Assembly: GCA_036321795.1 (NCBI GenBank)
Contig: JAWQCY010000004.1
Location: forward strand, 156,746-220,745
Source: CAKVON01 sp902475665
GTDB lineage: Bacteria > Actinomycetota > Coriobacteriia > Coriobacteriales > Atopobiaceae
DNA length: 64,000 nucleotides
Reading direction: 5' to 3'
The position numbers and the translations under genes are program-made. This document shows positions 1-8,832 of the stretch, piece by piece. The stretch's first letter is position 1, and every line of letters begins with the position of its first letter. The notes under the pieces were generated by a model. It had not been told where the DNA came from. It searched no databases and was given only the letters and a program-made list of their open reading frames with translations.

Positions 1-762
1 GTCAGCGGGGGTCACGGGCGAATCGGCGAACGCGGTATCGGCGGTTGACGCGGTCGCGGCGGGCGAGCCAATCGCAAAGGCAACCAGGCCGCAGGCTACA
101 CCCACGAGCGCAGCGACCAGAATCGCGACCGACGCGAGGCCGGCGAGCTTGAGCGCGACCACTGCCACGGCGGCGGTCAGGGCCGCGACCACGTTGGGAC
201 GCACGGTGAGCTGGCAGTGCAACAGGAACACAAACAGCGCCGTGACCATGAACGACACCACGGCCGTCGGGATGTTAATGACCGACCCGATGGCCGCCCC
301 CACCGCGCACGACACACCCCGGGTGAGAACGAGCACCAGGTTGAGCGCGAGGGCATGGCTCGTCGTCCACCCATCACCGGCGGCGAGTTTGGCCAGGCTG
401 ATGCCGTAGGCCTCCTCGGTCAGGGTGGCCGAGATCGCGGCCGTCTTCGCGCGGGAGGCGCCCTTGAGGTACGGCGCGATCGACGCCGAGTACAGCGCGA
501 AACGCGAGCTGACGGCGACAACGCTCGCCACGATCGAGGCAACCGGAACACCCGCTAGCCACAGGTTTCCCACCATAAACTGTCCCGAGCTCGTGAGTAG
601 GGCCACTGCCAGCAGAAACGACATGGCGGGCGACATGCCGGCCTTGGCCACCAGCATGCCGCAGGGCAGGCCGATGGCGACGTAGCTGAGCATGATGGGC
701 CAGGCAACGTTGAGGGCCGCGGGCAGGACGCCCGCGGCCCCGTTCTCGGTACTGGTTCGCAT
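1..762 (-). CDS. azlC: AzlC family branched-chain amino acid exporter subunit, 3' end cut by window edge
   Basis: The reading frame is open from an ATG at 762 (minus strand) to the left edge, giving 254 residues without a stop. It is a hydrophobic membrane protein. Its start (LPAALNVAWPIMLSYVAIGL), the SSGQF segment and the RFALYSASIAPYLKG stretch match the AzlC family. In known members AzlC forms the large subunit, with small AzlD, of an exporter for branched-chain amino acids or analogues. The PARG-like gene ends 4 bases upstream, so the two are probably co-transcribed. AzlD would be expected beyond the edge. The last ~15 residues visible are Ala/Thr/Asp-rich and may be a tail. Family call is firm; substrate is inferred. 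Confidence 0.82.
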   Translation of the reverse strand, partial: MRTSTENGAAGVLPAALNVAWPIMLSYVAIGLPCGMLVAKAGMSPAMSFLLAVALLTSSGQFMVGNLWLAGVPVASIVASVVAVSSRFALYSASIAPYLKGASRAKTAAISATLTEEAYGISLAKLAAGDGWTTSHALALNLVLVLTRGVSCAVGAAIGSVINIPTAVVSFMVTALFVFLLHCQLTVRPNVVAALTAAVAVVALKLAGLASVAILVAALVGVACGLVAFAIGSPAATASTADTAFADSPVTPAD

Positions 763-766
763 GGGT

Positions 767-1702
767 CTAGAGGTACTTCTTCCAGTCGGGCTCGCCCTCG
801 TCCTCGTCATCCTTCTCGGGATGTTTGGGCTCGGCGGGCTCGGCGACCAGTGGGGCGGTGTAGGGCTCCTCGTTTGCCTGCGGGAACTTTGCGAAGACGT
901 GCGAGAACACGTCGAGGTTCTCGTCGTGGCGACGGCGCGGGATGGCAAGCGTCACCTTGGACGCGCGGTGGGTGCCGTCGGCAAGCTCCTCCAGCAGGAT
1001 GCGCGCGACCGTGGCGGCGTCCCAGCCAAAGACGCCGCAGCCGAAGGCGCCCAGCACGAGCTTGTCGTGGCCGAGCGAGTCGGCGATCGCCAGCACCAGG
1101 CGCACGCGGCTGCGCATCGCGCGCTCGAGCACGTCATCGCCCAGGTGGTAGTCAGCGCGGGCTCGACGTGCGTTGGGAGCGGCCGCGACGATGACGTCGG
1201 CGTACGAGTGGTACTTCTCACGCTCGAAGCGCACCTTGGGCACGACCATCGCGCGGTCACGGTACAGCTCGCAGTTGATGTTGGTGCGACGGTTCTCGGA
1301 GTACCAGCCGTCAAAGCGGCGCAGGACGTTGTAGAGGAACGACTCGGCGCACAGCGACTCCTCCTGCGCCATGGTGCCGCGGTCGTAGCCGCCACCCGGG
1401 TGCGTGAAGGAGGCAAAGTCGAGCACGGCCAGGTCGCACATGTCGGCACGCCCGCGTCCGCGCGCGAGCACCGCGGCGACGCTGTCCTCGTCGACGACCT
1501 CGACCTCGGGCACGACGCCCGTCTGGCCCGCGGCGGGCTTGGGCGCCGCGTCGAAGAAGAGGGTCCCGCGGACGGCGCGGTCGATCTCGGACCCCAGGCG
1601 CTCGTCCATCTCGAACGTGTGCCTCTCGGCCTCCGCGCGTCGCGCGTTTTTGCGGTCGCTCGGGTTCCTGCGATCGTTCGGGCCGTTCTGCTGCTTGGCC
1701 AT
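767..1702 (-). CDS. TIGR02452 family protein with microbial-type PARG (macrodomain-like) domain
   Basis: A 311-residue protein. I chose the ATG at 1702 over an upstream in-frame start because a GGGGG ribosome site precedes it. The first ~50 residues are basic and charged. The core then carries the PARG-like signature FTHPGGGYDRGTMAQEESLC, with the GGG loop and the QEE pair used for ADP-ribose binding and catalysis in this fold. Further on come a conserved Ala/Gly stretch (KLVLGAFGCGVFGWD) and an Arg-rich end. The family is predicted to remove or bind ADP-ribose. Its physiological target is unknown. It is followed 4 bases later by azlC on the same strand. An acidic tail (DDEDEGEPDWKKYL) is unusual but not diagnostic. 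Confidence 0.78.
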   Translation of the reverse strand: MAKQQNGPNDRRNPSDRKNARRAEAERHTFEMDERLGSEIDRAVRGTLFFDAAPKPAAGQTGVVPEVEVVDEDSVAAVLARGRGRADMCDLAVLDFASFTHPGGGYDRGTMAQEESLCAESFLYNVLRRFDGWYSENRRTNINCELYRDRAMVVPKVRFEREKYHSYADVIVAAAPNARRARADYHLGDDVLERAMRSRVRLVLAIADSLGHDKLVLGAFGCGVFGWDAATVARILLEELADGTHRASKVTLAIPRRRHDENLDVFSHVFAKFPQANEEPYTAPLVAEPAEPKHPEKDDEDEGEPDWKKYL

Positions 1703-1822
1703 GGTGCCCCCTAAAGACGAGTCCGCACGGCGATTTGCCACGACAGTCTAGGCACATGGCGAGAAGTGCGTGCGAACACCCTGCGCATTTACGCGGATTG
1801 TAACGTTTCGCCTGGTCTGTGC

Positions 1823-2683
1823 CTAGATGTCACGCATGGCCAGCGCCACGGCGTCTTCCGGGTCGTCGGTGACCGCGACGAGTTCGGGGTCGAGCGCGGA
1901 GACGTTGCCCGACGCGACCACGGTCCCGCCGATCCAGTCCAGTAGCCCCTGCCAGTACTCGGAGCCGTACAGCACCACGGGCATGTTCGCGATCTTGTGG
2001 GTCTGCACCAGGGTCAGAAGCTCGAACGCCTCGTCCAGGGTGCCGAAGCCGCCCGGGCACACGATGGCGCCGCGCGAGTACTTGACGAACATTACCTTGC
2101 GCACGAAGAAGTACCTGAACGACACGCCCAGGTTGACCCACTCGTTGAGGCCCTGCTCGTGCGGGAGCTCGATGCCCAGGCCGACCGACTTGCCGCCCTG
2201 CTCGGAGGCGCCACGGTTGACGGCCTCCATCACGCCGGGGCCGCCGCCAGTAATCACCGCCGCGCCACGCCGTGCGATGAGGCCGCCCATGGTATGGGCC
2301 GCCTCGTAGACCGGGTCGGTGCGCGGGGTGCGCGCCGAGCCGAACACCGCGACGGCGGGGCCAAGCTCCGCCAGCGCGCCGAAGCCCTCGACGAACTCGG
2401 ACTGGATGCGCATGACGCGCCACGGGTCCATGTGCAGCCAGTCGGTGGAGTCCTCGGGCGCCAGCAGGTTGCCCGTGGTGGTGGACTTGGGGATCATCTG
2501 GCCGCGCAGCAGCACGGGGCCGCGGCGGTAGGCGTCGCCCAGGGGGCTTTCGGCCTGCATCCGGCTTGCCGGCATGCCCTGCGGACGCACGGTGTTGGCC
2601 GCGGTGCGCGCGACGTCCTTCTCGGCAGACGGCGAATCCGGGTAGCCAGACTTGCGGGAGTGCCTCTTGCTCTTCTTGGACAC
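1823..2683 (-). CDS. LOG family (TIGR00730) Rossmann-fold protein
   Basis: A 286-residue protein. The frame stays open far upstream, but the GTG at 2683 has a strong AAGGAGGA site, so I start there. The first ~70 residues are basic and low-complexity and include a SAEKDV peptide made by the dispersed repeat at 2615-2623. The catalytic fold follows: VAVFGSART, then GGLIARRGAAVITGGGPGVMEA, and later SRGAIVCPGGFGTLDEAFE. These are the PGGxGTxxE and nucleotide-binding motifs of LOG proteins. The family includes cytokinin-activating phosphoribohydrolases and nucleotide 5'-monophosphate nucleosidases (PpnN). In bacteria of this kind a nucleotide-salvage role is more likely than a hormone role. It is the last gene of a minus-strand run and lies 125 bases after the glycosylase gene. 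Confidence 0.85.
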   Translation of the reverse strand: MSKKSKRHSRKSGYPDSPSAEKDVARTAANTVRPQGMPASRMQAESPLGDAYRRGPVLLRGQMIPKSTTTGNLLAPEDSTDWLHMDPWRVMRIQSEFVEGFGALAELGPAVAVFGSARTPRTDPVYEAAHTMGGLIARRGAAVITGGGPGVMEAVNRGASEQGGKSVGLGIELPHEQGLNEWVNLGVSFRYFFVRKVMFVKYSRGAIVCPGGFGTLDEAFELLTLVQTHKIANMPVVLYGSEYWQGLLDWIGGTVVASGNVSALDPELVAVTDDPEDAVALAMRDI

Positions 2684-2808
2684 GGTTCCTCCTTGCCCGC
2701 GCGACGCGACCCCGCGCCGCGAACGTTCGTCCGTTAGGTGTCTATTCCCAACGGCCGATGTTAGATGCGCTTCCATGTCGAGAAGGACAGCGGCCCGTAA
2801 GGCCCTCG

Positions 2809-3381
2809 TCAGAGCAGGTGGCCCGACAACGCATCGGACCAGGCGGCCGTCAGGCGCTCGAGCGACCAGGCGGCGTTGGCGGGACTTGTGGAGGGCAGCG
2901 CGACCATGGGGACGTCGCCCGTGGCACCCGCCAGGTGGCGGCGGAACAGCCGCGCCGAGGTGCCGCCGTTGCACGCGATCAGGCTGACGGGCGAGTCGCG
3001 CAGGATGGGCACGAGGTCCACGGGCACCACGTTGCGTATGCTGGCGTCGCTCGATCCGCGCACGTCGCAGCTGGCCACGACGTCCCACAGGGCGATCCCG
3101 TGCGCGAGCAGCATCCCGCGCTTGAGCTCGATGGATTCGGCGGGCGTCGCCGCATGCCCGGGCAGGCCGACCACGGCGTCGGCGGTCGGGTCGCCGGCGT
3201 TGGGCGGCACGTCGCAGCCACAGCACGCCGCGACCACCCGCCAGAAGCGGTTGCGCGGGTTGCCGTAGTAGAAGGCGTTCTCGCGGGAGAGCACCGACGG
3301 GAACGACCCCAGCACGAGTACGCGGCTGCGCGCGTCGAACACGGGGTCGAAGCCATGGTCTATGTGGGTGAGCTCGGCCAT
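2809..3381 (-). CDS. DNA-deoxyinosine glycosylase-like protein (uracil-DNA glycosylase superfamily)
   Basis: A 190-residue protein. It opens with VLVLGSFPSV, followed by ENAFYYGNPRNRFW, the paired motifs of the small hypoxanthine/uracil-DNA glycosylase group (Mug/TDG-like and UDG family 6). The C-terminal PSTSPANAAW replaces the classical HPSP loop. Members excise deaminated purines or uracil from DNA during base-excision repair in the cytoplasm. The gene sits 15 bases downstream of the ornithine cyclodeaminase-family gene on the same strand and may be co-transcribed. A dCMP deaminase elsewhere in the window (33.0 kb) also touches deaminated nucleotides but is not linked. Superfamily is confident; substrate preference (hypoxanthine versus uracil) is inferred. 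Confidence 0.82.
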   Translation of the reverse strand: MAELTHIDHGFDPVFDARSRVLVLGSFPSVLSRENAFYYGNPRNRFWRVVAACCGCDVPPNAGDPTADAVVGLPGHAATPAESIELKRGMLLAHGIALWDVVASCDVRGSSDASIRNVVPVDLVPILRDSPVSLIACNGGTSARLFRRHLAGATGDVPMVALPSTSPANAAWSLERLTAAWSDALSGHLL

Positions 3382-3396
3382 GGGCCAAGCATATCG

Positions 3397-4410
3397 CTAC
3401 AGCGCGACCTCGGTGCCCACGCCGGCGCTTCGCGCGGCGTCCACGATGCGCGCGGCGCACACAACGTCCTCGGCGGCGATGCCGACCGTCTTGAAGACGG
3501 TCACCTGGTCGGGCGATGTGCGACCGCAGACCTTGCCCGCCACGAGCTCGCCCAGCTCGTCGCACCGATCGATGCCCGGGAGCGTGCCATGGGCGATGGC
3601 GTCCAGGATCTCGCCGTCCTCCCCCAGGATCGCCTCGCGCGAGTCCACCAGAAGGCGGTCGGCACGGCCCAGAAGCGCCTCGGGAAGCTCGTGCATCTCG
3701 GGCGTGTAGGAGCCCACGCCGTTGACGTGGCACCCGTCGGGCACCCACGACGCGTCGAACACGGGGTCGTTCGACGTCGTGACGCACGTGATGACGTCGG
3801 CGGCGCGCACGGTCTTCTCAGCATCCGACGAGGCCTCGATGCGCGTGCGATAGGTGCCGCCGAAGCGCTCGGACATGCGCTCGGCGAAGCGCTCGGCACA
3901 CTCGGGGAAGTAGTCGATGACGTAAACGACGTCCAGGTCACGGGTGGCGAGAAGTGCCTCAAGCTGACAGGCGGCCTGACCACCGCAGCCAAACAGCGCG
4001 CCCGTGCGAGCGTCATCGCGGGCCAGGAGCCGCGTCGCCGCCCCCGACGCGGCAGCGGTGCGCAGCTGCGTCAGGTACGTGCCGTTGAGAAGTGCGGCGG
4101 GCATGCCCGTAGCCGGGTCCATCACGAGCATGGTCGCCGGGATCGTGGGCAGCCCGAGCTTGCGGTTGCCCTCGAAGAAGCCCAGCGTCTTGACGCCCAT
4201 CGAGTCGGTGCCCGCGGCGCGCTGGGCGTCGCCGCCCACGTAGCCGGGCATCACGATCATGTTGCCGTCGCGACCGGGGATGGGCTGGACGGTGCGCAGC
4301 GGCACCTCGGCTCCCCCTGCCGAGAAGGACTCGAACGCCTCGGCGACCGCGTCGATCGCGTCGTCCATGCCAAAGCACCCACGGATGTCTTCCTCGGAAA
4401 GGATGAGCAT
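3397..4410 (-). CDS. Ornithine cyclodeaminase / mu-crystallin family protein
   Basis: A 337-residue protein with the two-part layout of the OCD/mu-crystallin family. The N-terminal dimerisation half has MGVKTLGFFEGNRKLGLPT and GTYLTQLRTAAASGAA. The NAD(P)-binding Rossmann half starts at TGALFGCGGQAACQLEALL. Family members are ornithine cyclodeaminases, alanine dehydrogenases or delta1-pyrroline/piperideine-2-carboxylate reductases, so the exact reaction cannot be read from sequence. The Rossmann glycine motif is GCGGQA rather than the common GxGxQA. The 3' neighbour, 15 bases away, is the glycosylase; the 5' neighbour, 54 bases away, is the VanZ-like gene. Three copies of the dispersed GAGAAG nonamers lie in the gene (3949, 4087, 4322). 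Confidence 0.84.
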   Translation of the reverse strand: MLILSEEDIRGCFGMDDAIDAVAEAFESFSAGGAEVPLRTVQPIPGRDGNMIVMPGYVGGDAQRAAGTDSMGVKTLGFFEGNRKLGLPTIPATMLVMDPATGMPAALLNGTYLTQLRTAAASGAATRLLARDDARTGALFGCGGQAACQLEALLATRDLDVVYVIDYFPECAERFAERMSERFGGTYRTRIEASSDAEKTVRAADVITCVTTSNDPVFDASWVPDGCHVNGVGSYTPEMHELPEALLGRADRLLVDSREAILGEDGEILDAIAHGTLPGIDRCDELGELVAGKVCGRTSPDQVTVFKTVGIAAEDVVCAARIVDAARSAGVGTEVAL

Positions 4411-4464
4411 TGGGACCCCCTTCGCTGCCGTGCCGGCGGCGTGGGTCCCACGTGGTCGACGCGG

Positions 4465-5658
4465 CTAGCCCTCGTCGTCCTCGTCGTCGGGCAGCGAGCG
4501 CGCGGCCACGTCGACGTGGTCGTCTGCCGCAGGGTCCGGAAGCGAGTCCGCCAGGCCGAACGGCTCGTCGAGGTCGGCCAGGTCATCCTCCCCTGACGGG
4601 CCCGCGACCCGCGCGCCCTTCCTGGCAGGCGCGTCCTCGCTCGCAGGCGCGTCCCCCTTGGCACCCTCGGGCTGCCCTGGCAGCAAATCATAGGGCATGG
4701 CATGTGCCAGCAGGTAGAACACCAGCAGCACGGGCAACAGGACCGGAACGAACCTGATCGCGGCAAGCAACACGCAGCAGCGCGCGAGCAGGAACAGGGC
4801 GCGACGCCAGCCGCGGCGGGGCCGCGTCTCGCAGGTCATGCGGACGAAGCCGCCGCCCGGCGTGCTGCCGCCGTGCGCCGCCGGGACAAGCAGCTCGACC
4901 ACGACGAACGAGGCGACCCAGATGCCCGTGCACAGCTCGTCGAAGGACTCGACCCAGATGCCCCCGACCTGCGTGGCAAGCTCGAGCCCGAGGGTGGCCG
5001 CCAGGTAGACCGCCATCACCAGGGCCATGTCGATGGTCAGCGCCACCCCGCGACGCATCAGGCCGGGCGCGCGGCATATGTCCTTCTCGCCCAGCCTCCT
5101 GCGCGGCAGCAGGCGGTTGAGCGCCGCCGCGATGAGCCACCCGATGGCGGCACCCGACGTGTTCCACAGAAGATCGTCCACGTCGAAGCAGCGATACGCG
5201 TACGGATACGCGCCAAACAACCCCGTGAGCTGCGACGTCTCGATCAGAAGCGACGTCAGCAGGCCCAGGGCCAGCGTCTGGGCGAACCCCCAGCCGAGCC
5301 CCCTGCCCACGACGATGCCAAGCGGCAGGAAGAAGGCCACGTTCGCCAGGATCTGGAAGACGGCCCTCGCCCCGCCGTCGCGCACGTCGGCGACGAACCC
5401 CATGGGGTCGAGCTGGGGCGCCACGCCAAAGGTCACGCCCGCGCCGCGGTCACCCGACGGCAGCGGATACAGCGTGAAGCACACGAGCGACAACAGGTAC
5501 AGCACCGTCAGGTAGCAGCCAAGCACCGTCCTCACGCCCAGACGGCCGTCCCTGTGGTAGAGAAACGCCAGGATCGGCAGGGTCAGGACGAGTGCCGCCA
5601 GCGGCCACAGCGATGCCGCGAGCCTAAAGCTCGGGCTGAACGCGACTAGATACGACAT
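4465..5658 (-). CDS. VanZ-like membrane protein fused to an RDD domain
   Basis: A 397-residue integral membrane protein. Residues ~1-190 have the VanZ-like pattern of four to five membrane segments, with the conserved ANVAFFLPLGI and LIETSQLTGLF...RCFDVDDLLWNTSGA motifs. Residues ~200-320 form an RDD-type domain: RRGVALTIDMALV, a central region with GGSTPGGGFVRM, and a final helix pair. The C-terminal ~70 residues are acidic and probably cytoplasmic. VanZ homologues raise teicoplanin resistance in enterococci, but most chromosomal ones have no known role, and none should be assumed here. A 53-residue membrane ORF ends 13 bases upstream. The ribosome site is weak, so the start is less certain than the fold. 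Confidence 0.82.
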   Translation of the reverse strand: MSYLVAFSPSFRLAASLWPLAALVLTLPILAFLYHRDGRLGVRTVLGCYLTVLYLLSLVCFTLYPLPSGDRGAGVTFGVAPQLDPMGFVADVRDGGARAVFQILANVAFFLPLGIVVGRGLGWGFAQTLALGLLTSLLIETSQLTGLFGAYPYAYRCFDVDDLLWNTSGAAIGWLIAAALNRLLPRRRLGEKDICRAPGLMRRGVALTIDMALVMAVYLAATLGLELATQVGGIWVESFDELCTGIWVASFVVVELLVPAAHGGSTPGGGFVRMTCETRPRRGWRRALFLLARCCVLLAAIRFVPVLLPVLLVFYLLAHAMPYDLLPGQPEGAKGDAPASEDAPARKGARVAGPSGEDDLADLDEPFGLADSLPDPAADDHVDVAARSLPDDEDDEG

Positions 5659-5671
5659 GCCTGCAGAACCA

Positions 5672-5833
5672 CTACCTCGCTACGATCCAGAGCGCTGCCA
5701 TCATGACGGCAAAGACCACCGTCATCGTCGCGACCCACAGGCTCTGCTCGACAAAGCCCATCTGGCCCGAGACCATGCGCTCGTTGTTATCCCAAAAGTC
5801 CCGCAGGCCACCCCGCGCGATTCGAACAATCAT
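5672..5833 (-). CDS. Small single-pass membrane protein, unknown function
   Basis: A 53-residue ORF starting at ATG 5833 with a GGGAGCAGG site. A longer in-frame extension lacks a comparable site and crosses the divergent promoter space. The N-terminal half is charged (MIVRIARGGLRDFWDNNERM). The C-terminal half is one hydrophobic span (LWVATMTVVFAVMMAALWIV). It lies 13 bases upstream of the VanZ-RDD gene on the same strand and diverges from the AEC transporter, so it may be the first gene of that operon. I do not recognise a family. The small size makes it a moderate call, supported mainly by start signal and membrane helix. Confidence 0.5.
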   Translation of the reverse strand: MIVRIARGGLRDFWDNNERMVSGQMGFVEQSLWVATMTVVFAVMMAALWIVAR

Positions 5834-6022
5834 ACCCTGCTCCCATGGCTCGGGGGGCGGCGCGACACCCGGCGCACCCTGACCCCCGCGGGGCACGGCC
5901 CCGCACCAACCATGTTCGCGGCATGTGTTTCGAGGCTCCATCGATTTGGCTTACGCCCGGCTCACGCTTTCGTAAGGCTGCTATCGTCGGGCAAAACCCT
6001 GCAGAGAAGGACCACCCGTCAC

Positions 6023-6967
6023 ATGGACAACCTGATATTCAGCCTCAACGCAACGATGCCCGTCTTCCTCATGATGGTCGTGGGCTACGGCCTGCGGCGC
6101 GGCGGCCTGGTGTCCGACGAGCTCGCGAGCCTCTCCAACTCGTTCGTGTTCCGCGTCGCCCTGCCCGCGCTTCTCTTCCACGACCTGGCGACCATGGACA
6201 TCGGCGAGGTGTGGGACGGCGGCTTCGTCGCCTTCTGCGCGCTCGCCACCCTCGCGAGCATCGCGATCAGCTACGTCGTCGCGCTGGCATTCCGCGGGGC
6301 CGACTGGCGCGGCGAGGCCGTGCAGGCGCAGTTCCGCTCGGCGACGACGTTTCTGGGCGTGGCCTTCGTGCAGAACATCTACGGCAACACCGGCGCCGCG
6401 CCGCTCATGATCATCGGCGCCGCACCCATCTACAACGTCGTGTCCGTCATCATCCTCGAGCTCATGCGTCCCGGCCAGGGCCGCGTCACGCGCGAGCTGC
6501 TGCGCAAGTCGCTGCGCCAGATCGCGACCAACCCGCTGATCCTGGCGATCCTTGCGGGTGCCGCGTGGTCGGCGCTGCGCCTGCCCCTGCCCGGCATCGT
6601 GGACGCCACGATCGGCCAGGTGGGAGGTCTCGCCACGCCGTTGGGCCTCATCGCGCTGGGGGCAAGCTTCGACGCGAGGCGCGCCCTGGCGATGCGCGTG
6701 CCCACGCTCGTGTGCACGCTCATGAAGCTCGTGGGCATGGCCGCCGTCTTCGTGCCCTGCGCGGTGGCGCTCGGCTACACCGGCCAAAAGCTCGTCGCCG
6801 CCCTCATGATGCTGGGCCTTCCCACCACGGTCTCGGCCTTCGTCATGGCACGCGGCATGGGCCACGACGGCACGCTGACCTCGAGCGTGGTCATGCTGTC
6901 GACGCTTCTGTCCTCGGTCACGCTCACGGCATGGCTGTGGCTCCTGCGCTCGCTCGGCCTGGTGTAG
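6023..6967 (+). CDS. AEC (auxin efflux carrier) family transporter
   Basis: A 314-residue membrane protein with about ten helices. Family landmarks are the N-terminal FLMMVVGYGLRRGGLVSDE, the SNSFVFRVALPALLF helix, a central charged loop, and the second half with NPLILAILAGAAWS and TPLGLIALGASF. Bacterial members export or import malate, malonate or other organic acids. The substrate cannot be read here. The ATG at 6023 is chosen because the upstream part of the frame is not membrane-like. The leader contains a copy of the dispersed repeat (GAGAAGGAC at 6004-6012), whose AGAAGG could pair with 16S rRNA, though the spacing is long. The TAG stop overlaps a second repeat copy at 6967. Confidence 0.85.
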   Translation: MDNLIFSLNATMPVFLMMVVGYGLRRGGLVSDELASLSNSFVFRVALPALLFHDLATMDIGEVWDGGFVAFCALATLASIAISYVVALAFRGADWRGEAVQAQFRSATTFLGVAFVQNIYGNTGAAPLMIIGAAPIYNVVSVIILELMRPGQGRVTRELLRKSLRQIATNPLILAILAGAAWSALRLPLPGIVDATIGQVGGLATPLGLIALGASFDARRALAMRVPTLVCTLMKLVGMAAVFVPCAVALGYTGQKLVAALMMLGLPTTVSAFVMARGMGHDGTLTSSVVMLSTLLSSVTLTAWLWLLRSLGLV

Positions 6968-6988
6968 AGAAGTGCCGCGAGGCCGCGG

Positions 6989-8485
6989 CTATGCGGAGGT
7001 GGAGTCACTCTTGCCCTGGTCCATCGCCATGAGCTCGTCGATGGTCACGAACTCGTAGCCCTTCTCCTTGAGGGTGGGCAGGGCCAGTCGCAGTCCCTCG
7101 ACGGTCTGCGAACGGTCGCCGCCGCCGTCGTGCATCAGGATGACGTCGCCGGGCTGGGCACTCTCGATTGCGGACGCGATGGCGTCGGCGCCGGGGCGCC
7201 TCCAGTCCTCGGTGTCCACGTTCCAACCGATCTCCGCCGTGACGAGGTCCTTGAGGTTGGGGATGATGTCGCCGACGTAGTTGCCGCCCGGGGCACGCAG
7301 GATGTGCTCCGGCTCCTCGCCGGTGACGCTCTTGATGGCCTCGTAGCCCTTCTCGACCTCCTGGCGCTGCTCGTCGGCGGTCATGTAGGTGAGGTTGACG
7401 CCCTGGCCGGAGCCCGACGCGTGGTCCCAGGTGTGGGTCGCGATCTGGTGGCCCTCCTTGTGGATGCGCTTGACGACGTCGGCGTTCTCGGCGATCTGGT
7501 TGCCGATCTCGAAGAACGTGGCCTTGGCGCCGTTGTCCTTGAGGATGTCCAGAATCTCGGCGGTGGTGTCGGGCCAGGGGCCGTCGTCGAAGGTGAGGGC
7601 GATGGCCTTCTTGTCGCCAGTGTTGACGGTGTAGACCGAGTAGCCAGAGTCCTTGGCCTTCTTGGTGACCTTGGTCGCGGTCTTGCCGGAGACCTTGCCG
7701 GTGCGGACCTCCTCCTCGCCGGCCTCGCCGTCGGAGTACACGTGGATCGAGCCCGCCCAGTAGTTCTGGTCGGTGCCGCCTGCCACGGTGGGCTCGACGG
7801 TCCTCTTCTCGGCGGTGTACTCCTCCTCGACGTCGGTGCCATCGGAGATCTTGACCTCGGTGCCACGCGCGAGGTGTGCCTTGGGGTCGGTGACCTTCTT
7901 GTTGCCGATGGTGGCGGTGAACTTGGTGCCACCACCCTCCTTCAGGACGCTGCCGTCGACGGCCACGAGGTTGCCGGCCTTGGGCGAGGCCCAGCCGCCG
8001 TCAATGGCGTCCTGCACGGTGGTGAACCAGTTGCACATGTGGCTGACGTCGTTGACGCGGACGCTGTACAGCGGCGGGTTGACCACGCAGACGACGACCG
8101 CGATGACGAGAAGTGCCACGACGATGGCGCCGGCGAACCTGCCGCCGCGCGAGCCACCGCGACGCGTGGGCTTATGGGGGCTGGGACGGCCACCGTTGGG
8201 AACGCGCGTGGTGGCCTTGAAGCCGACCGCCCCGCGGGAGGCCTGGGCGTAGGGCGACTCCGCGCTGGGGACGTAGCGCTGCGCATGCGCCTTGCCGCTC
8301 GCGTGGCCCGCGGCGGCGCGCGACTTGGACGCGTGGGCTACGGGCGTGGCGCCGGCGGTGCGGGTGGCTCCGTCGAACAGCGACCCGGAGCGGGCGTGAC
8401 CCGGCTTGGGGCGCGGGGCGGATCCGTCGTGGCGGGCATGGGGTCGGGGCGCGCCGGCGTGGCGGCCGCGGTTGTTCTCGGGCAT
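6989..8485 (-). CDS. Membrane-anchored polysaccharide deacetylase (NodB homology)
   Basis: A 498-residue protein. The first ~115 residues are basic and cytoplasmic. One transmembrane segment (FAGAIVVALLVIAVVVCVV) anchors it, so the rest is extracellular. After a ~150-residue wall-proximal region comes the NodB domain: TFDDGPWPDT (catalytic base and metal aspartate), HTWDHASG (metal histidines), RAPGGN, DTEDWRRPG and ILMHDGGGDRSQT (catalytic histidine). Such enzymes de-N-acetylate peptidoglycan or other amino-sugar polymers and often confer lysozyme tolerance. All five motifs are intact, so activity is expected. The start at 8485 has a GGGGAG site. Gene order is divergent from the DEAD-box helicase. 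Confidence 0.88.
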   Translation of the reverse strand: MPENNRGRHAGAPRPHARHDGSAPRPKPGHARSGSLFDGATRTAGATPVAHASKSRAAAGHASGKAHAQRYVPSAESPYAQASRGAVGFKATTRVPNGGRPSPHKPTRRGGSRGGRFAGAIVVALLVIAVVVCVVNPPLYSVRVNDVSHMCNWFTTVQDAIDGGWASPKAGNLVAVDGSVLKEGGGTKFTATIGNKKVTDPKAHLARGTEVKISDGTDVEEEYTAEKRTVEPTVAGGTDQNYWAGSIHVYSDGEAGEEEVRTGKVSGKTATKVTKKAKDSGYSVYTVNTGDKKAIALTFDDGPWPDTTAEILDILKDNGAKATFFEIGNQIAENADVVKRIHKEGHQIATHTWDHASGSGQGVNLTYMTADEQRQEVEKGYEAIKSVTGEEPEHILRAPGGNYVGDIIPNLKDLVTAEIGWNVDTEDWRRPGADAIASAIESAQPGDVILMHDGGGDRSQTVEGLRLALPTLKEKGYEFVTIDELMAMDQGKSDSTSA

Positions 8486-8832
8486 GGGACTCCCCTATCT
8501 GTCGTGCCGTCGCGACACGCGCGCCACAGCTTGGCGGGCACGCGCGGGGTCGCGGGTCGGCTCGTGAGTCGTTCGGGCCTCGTCGGCACTTCTCGGCATG
8601 CCGAACATGGGTGCCCCTGATTGTCGCACCAACCACCGACAAAAGCGATTCTTATGCAGAAACGCCACTTGCGCCCGCGACGTGAACGCCCACGGGTAGA
8701 GTGACTCGAGGATTTGAGAGAACGTTGCGCCCCAAAGACACTGTTGGCGCCGCCGCCTTGGACTGGCGTGCCGGCGACGGGGCGCGCGACGCATCGGCCG
8801 CGTTTCGGCCGCAGGATCGAGACCCACACAAC
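8486..8832. other. Divergent non-coding region, deacetylase / DEAD-box helicase
   Basis: A 347-base gap between divergent genes. It holds a dispersed-repeat copy (8586-8594) and an 11-mer GATTGTCGCAC (8619-8629) also found in the bile salt hydrolase palindrome. Eleven bases downstream CGACAA forms an imperfect dyad with TTGTCG. An in-frame extension of the helicase upstream to 8701 has no plausible domain, so 8701-8832 is more likely a long mRNA leader, as is common for cold-responsive DEAD-box helicases. I see no RNA gene or recognisable riboswitch. Confidence 0.5.
8619..8629. promoter_or_regulatory. Possible half-operator GATTGTCGCAC
   Basis: This 11-mer is identical to 11 of the 12 inner bases of the arm of the 13-base inverted repeat at 41669-41706. 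Here it is followed by a partial inverse (CGACAA) rather than a full arm. It could mark a second target of the same regulator, or be coincidence. Confidence 0.3.

Noticed and set aside
2684..3787. Upstream extension of the LOG frame to 654 codons
   Set aside because: The extension runs antisense through the glycosylase and cyclodeaminase genes; a strong ribosome site sits at 2683.
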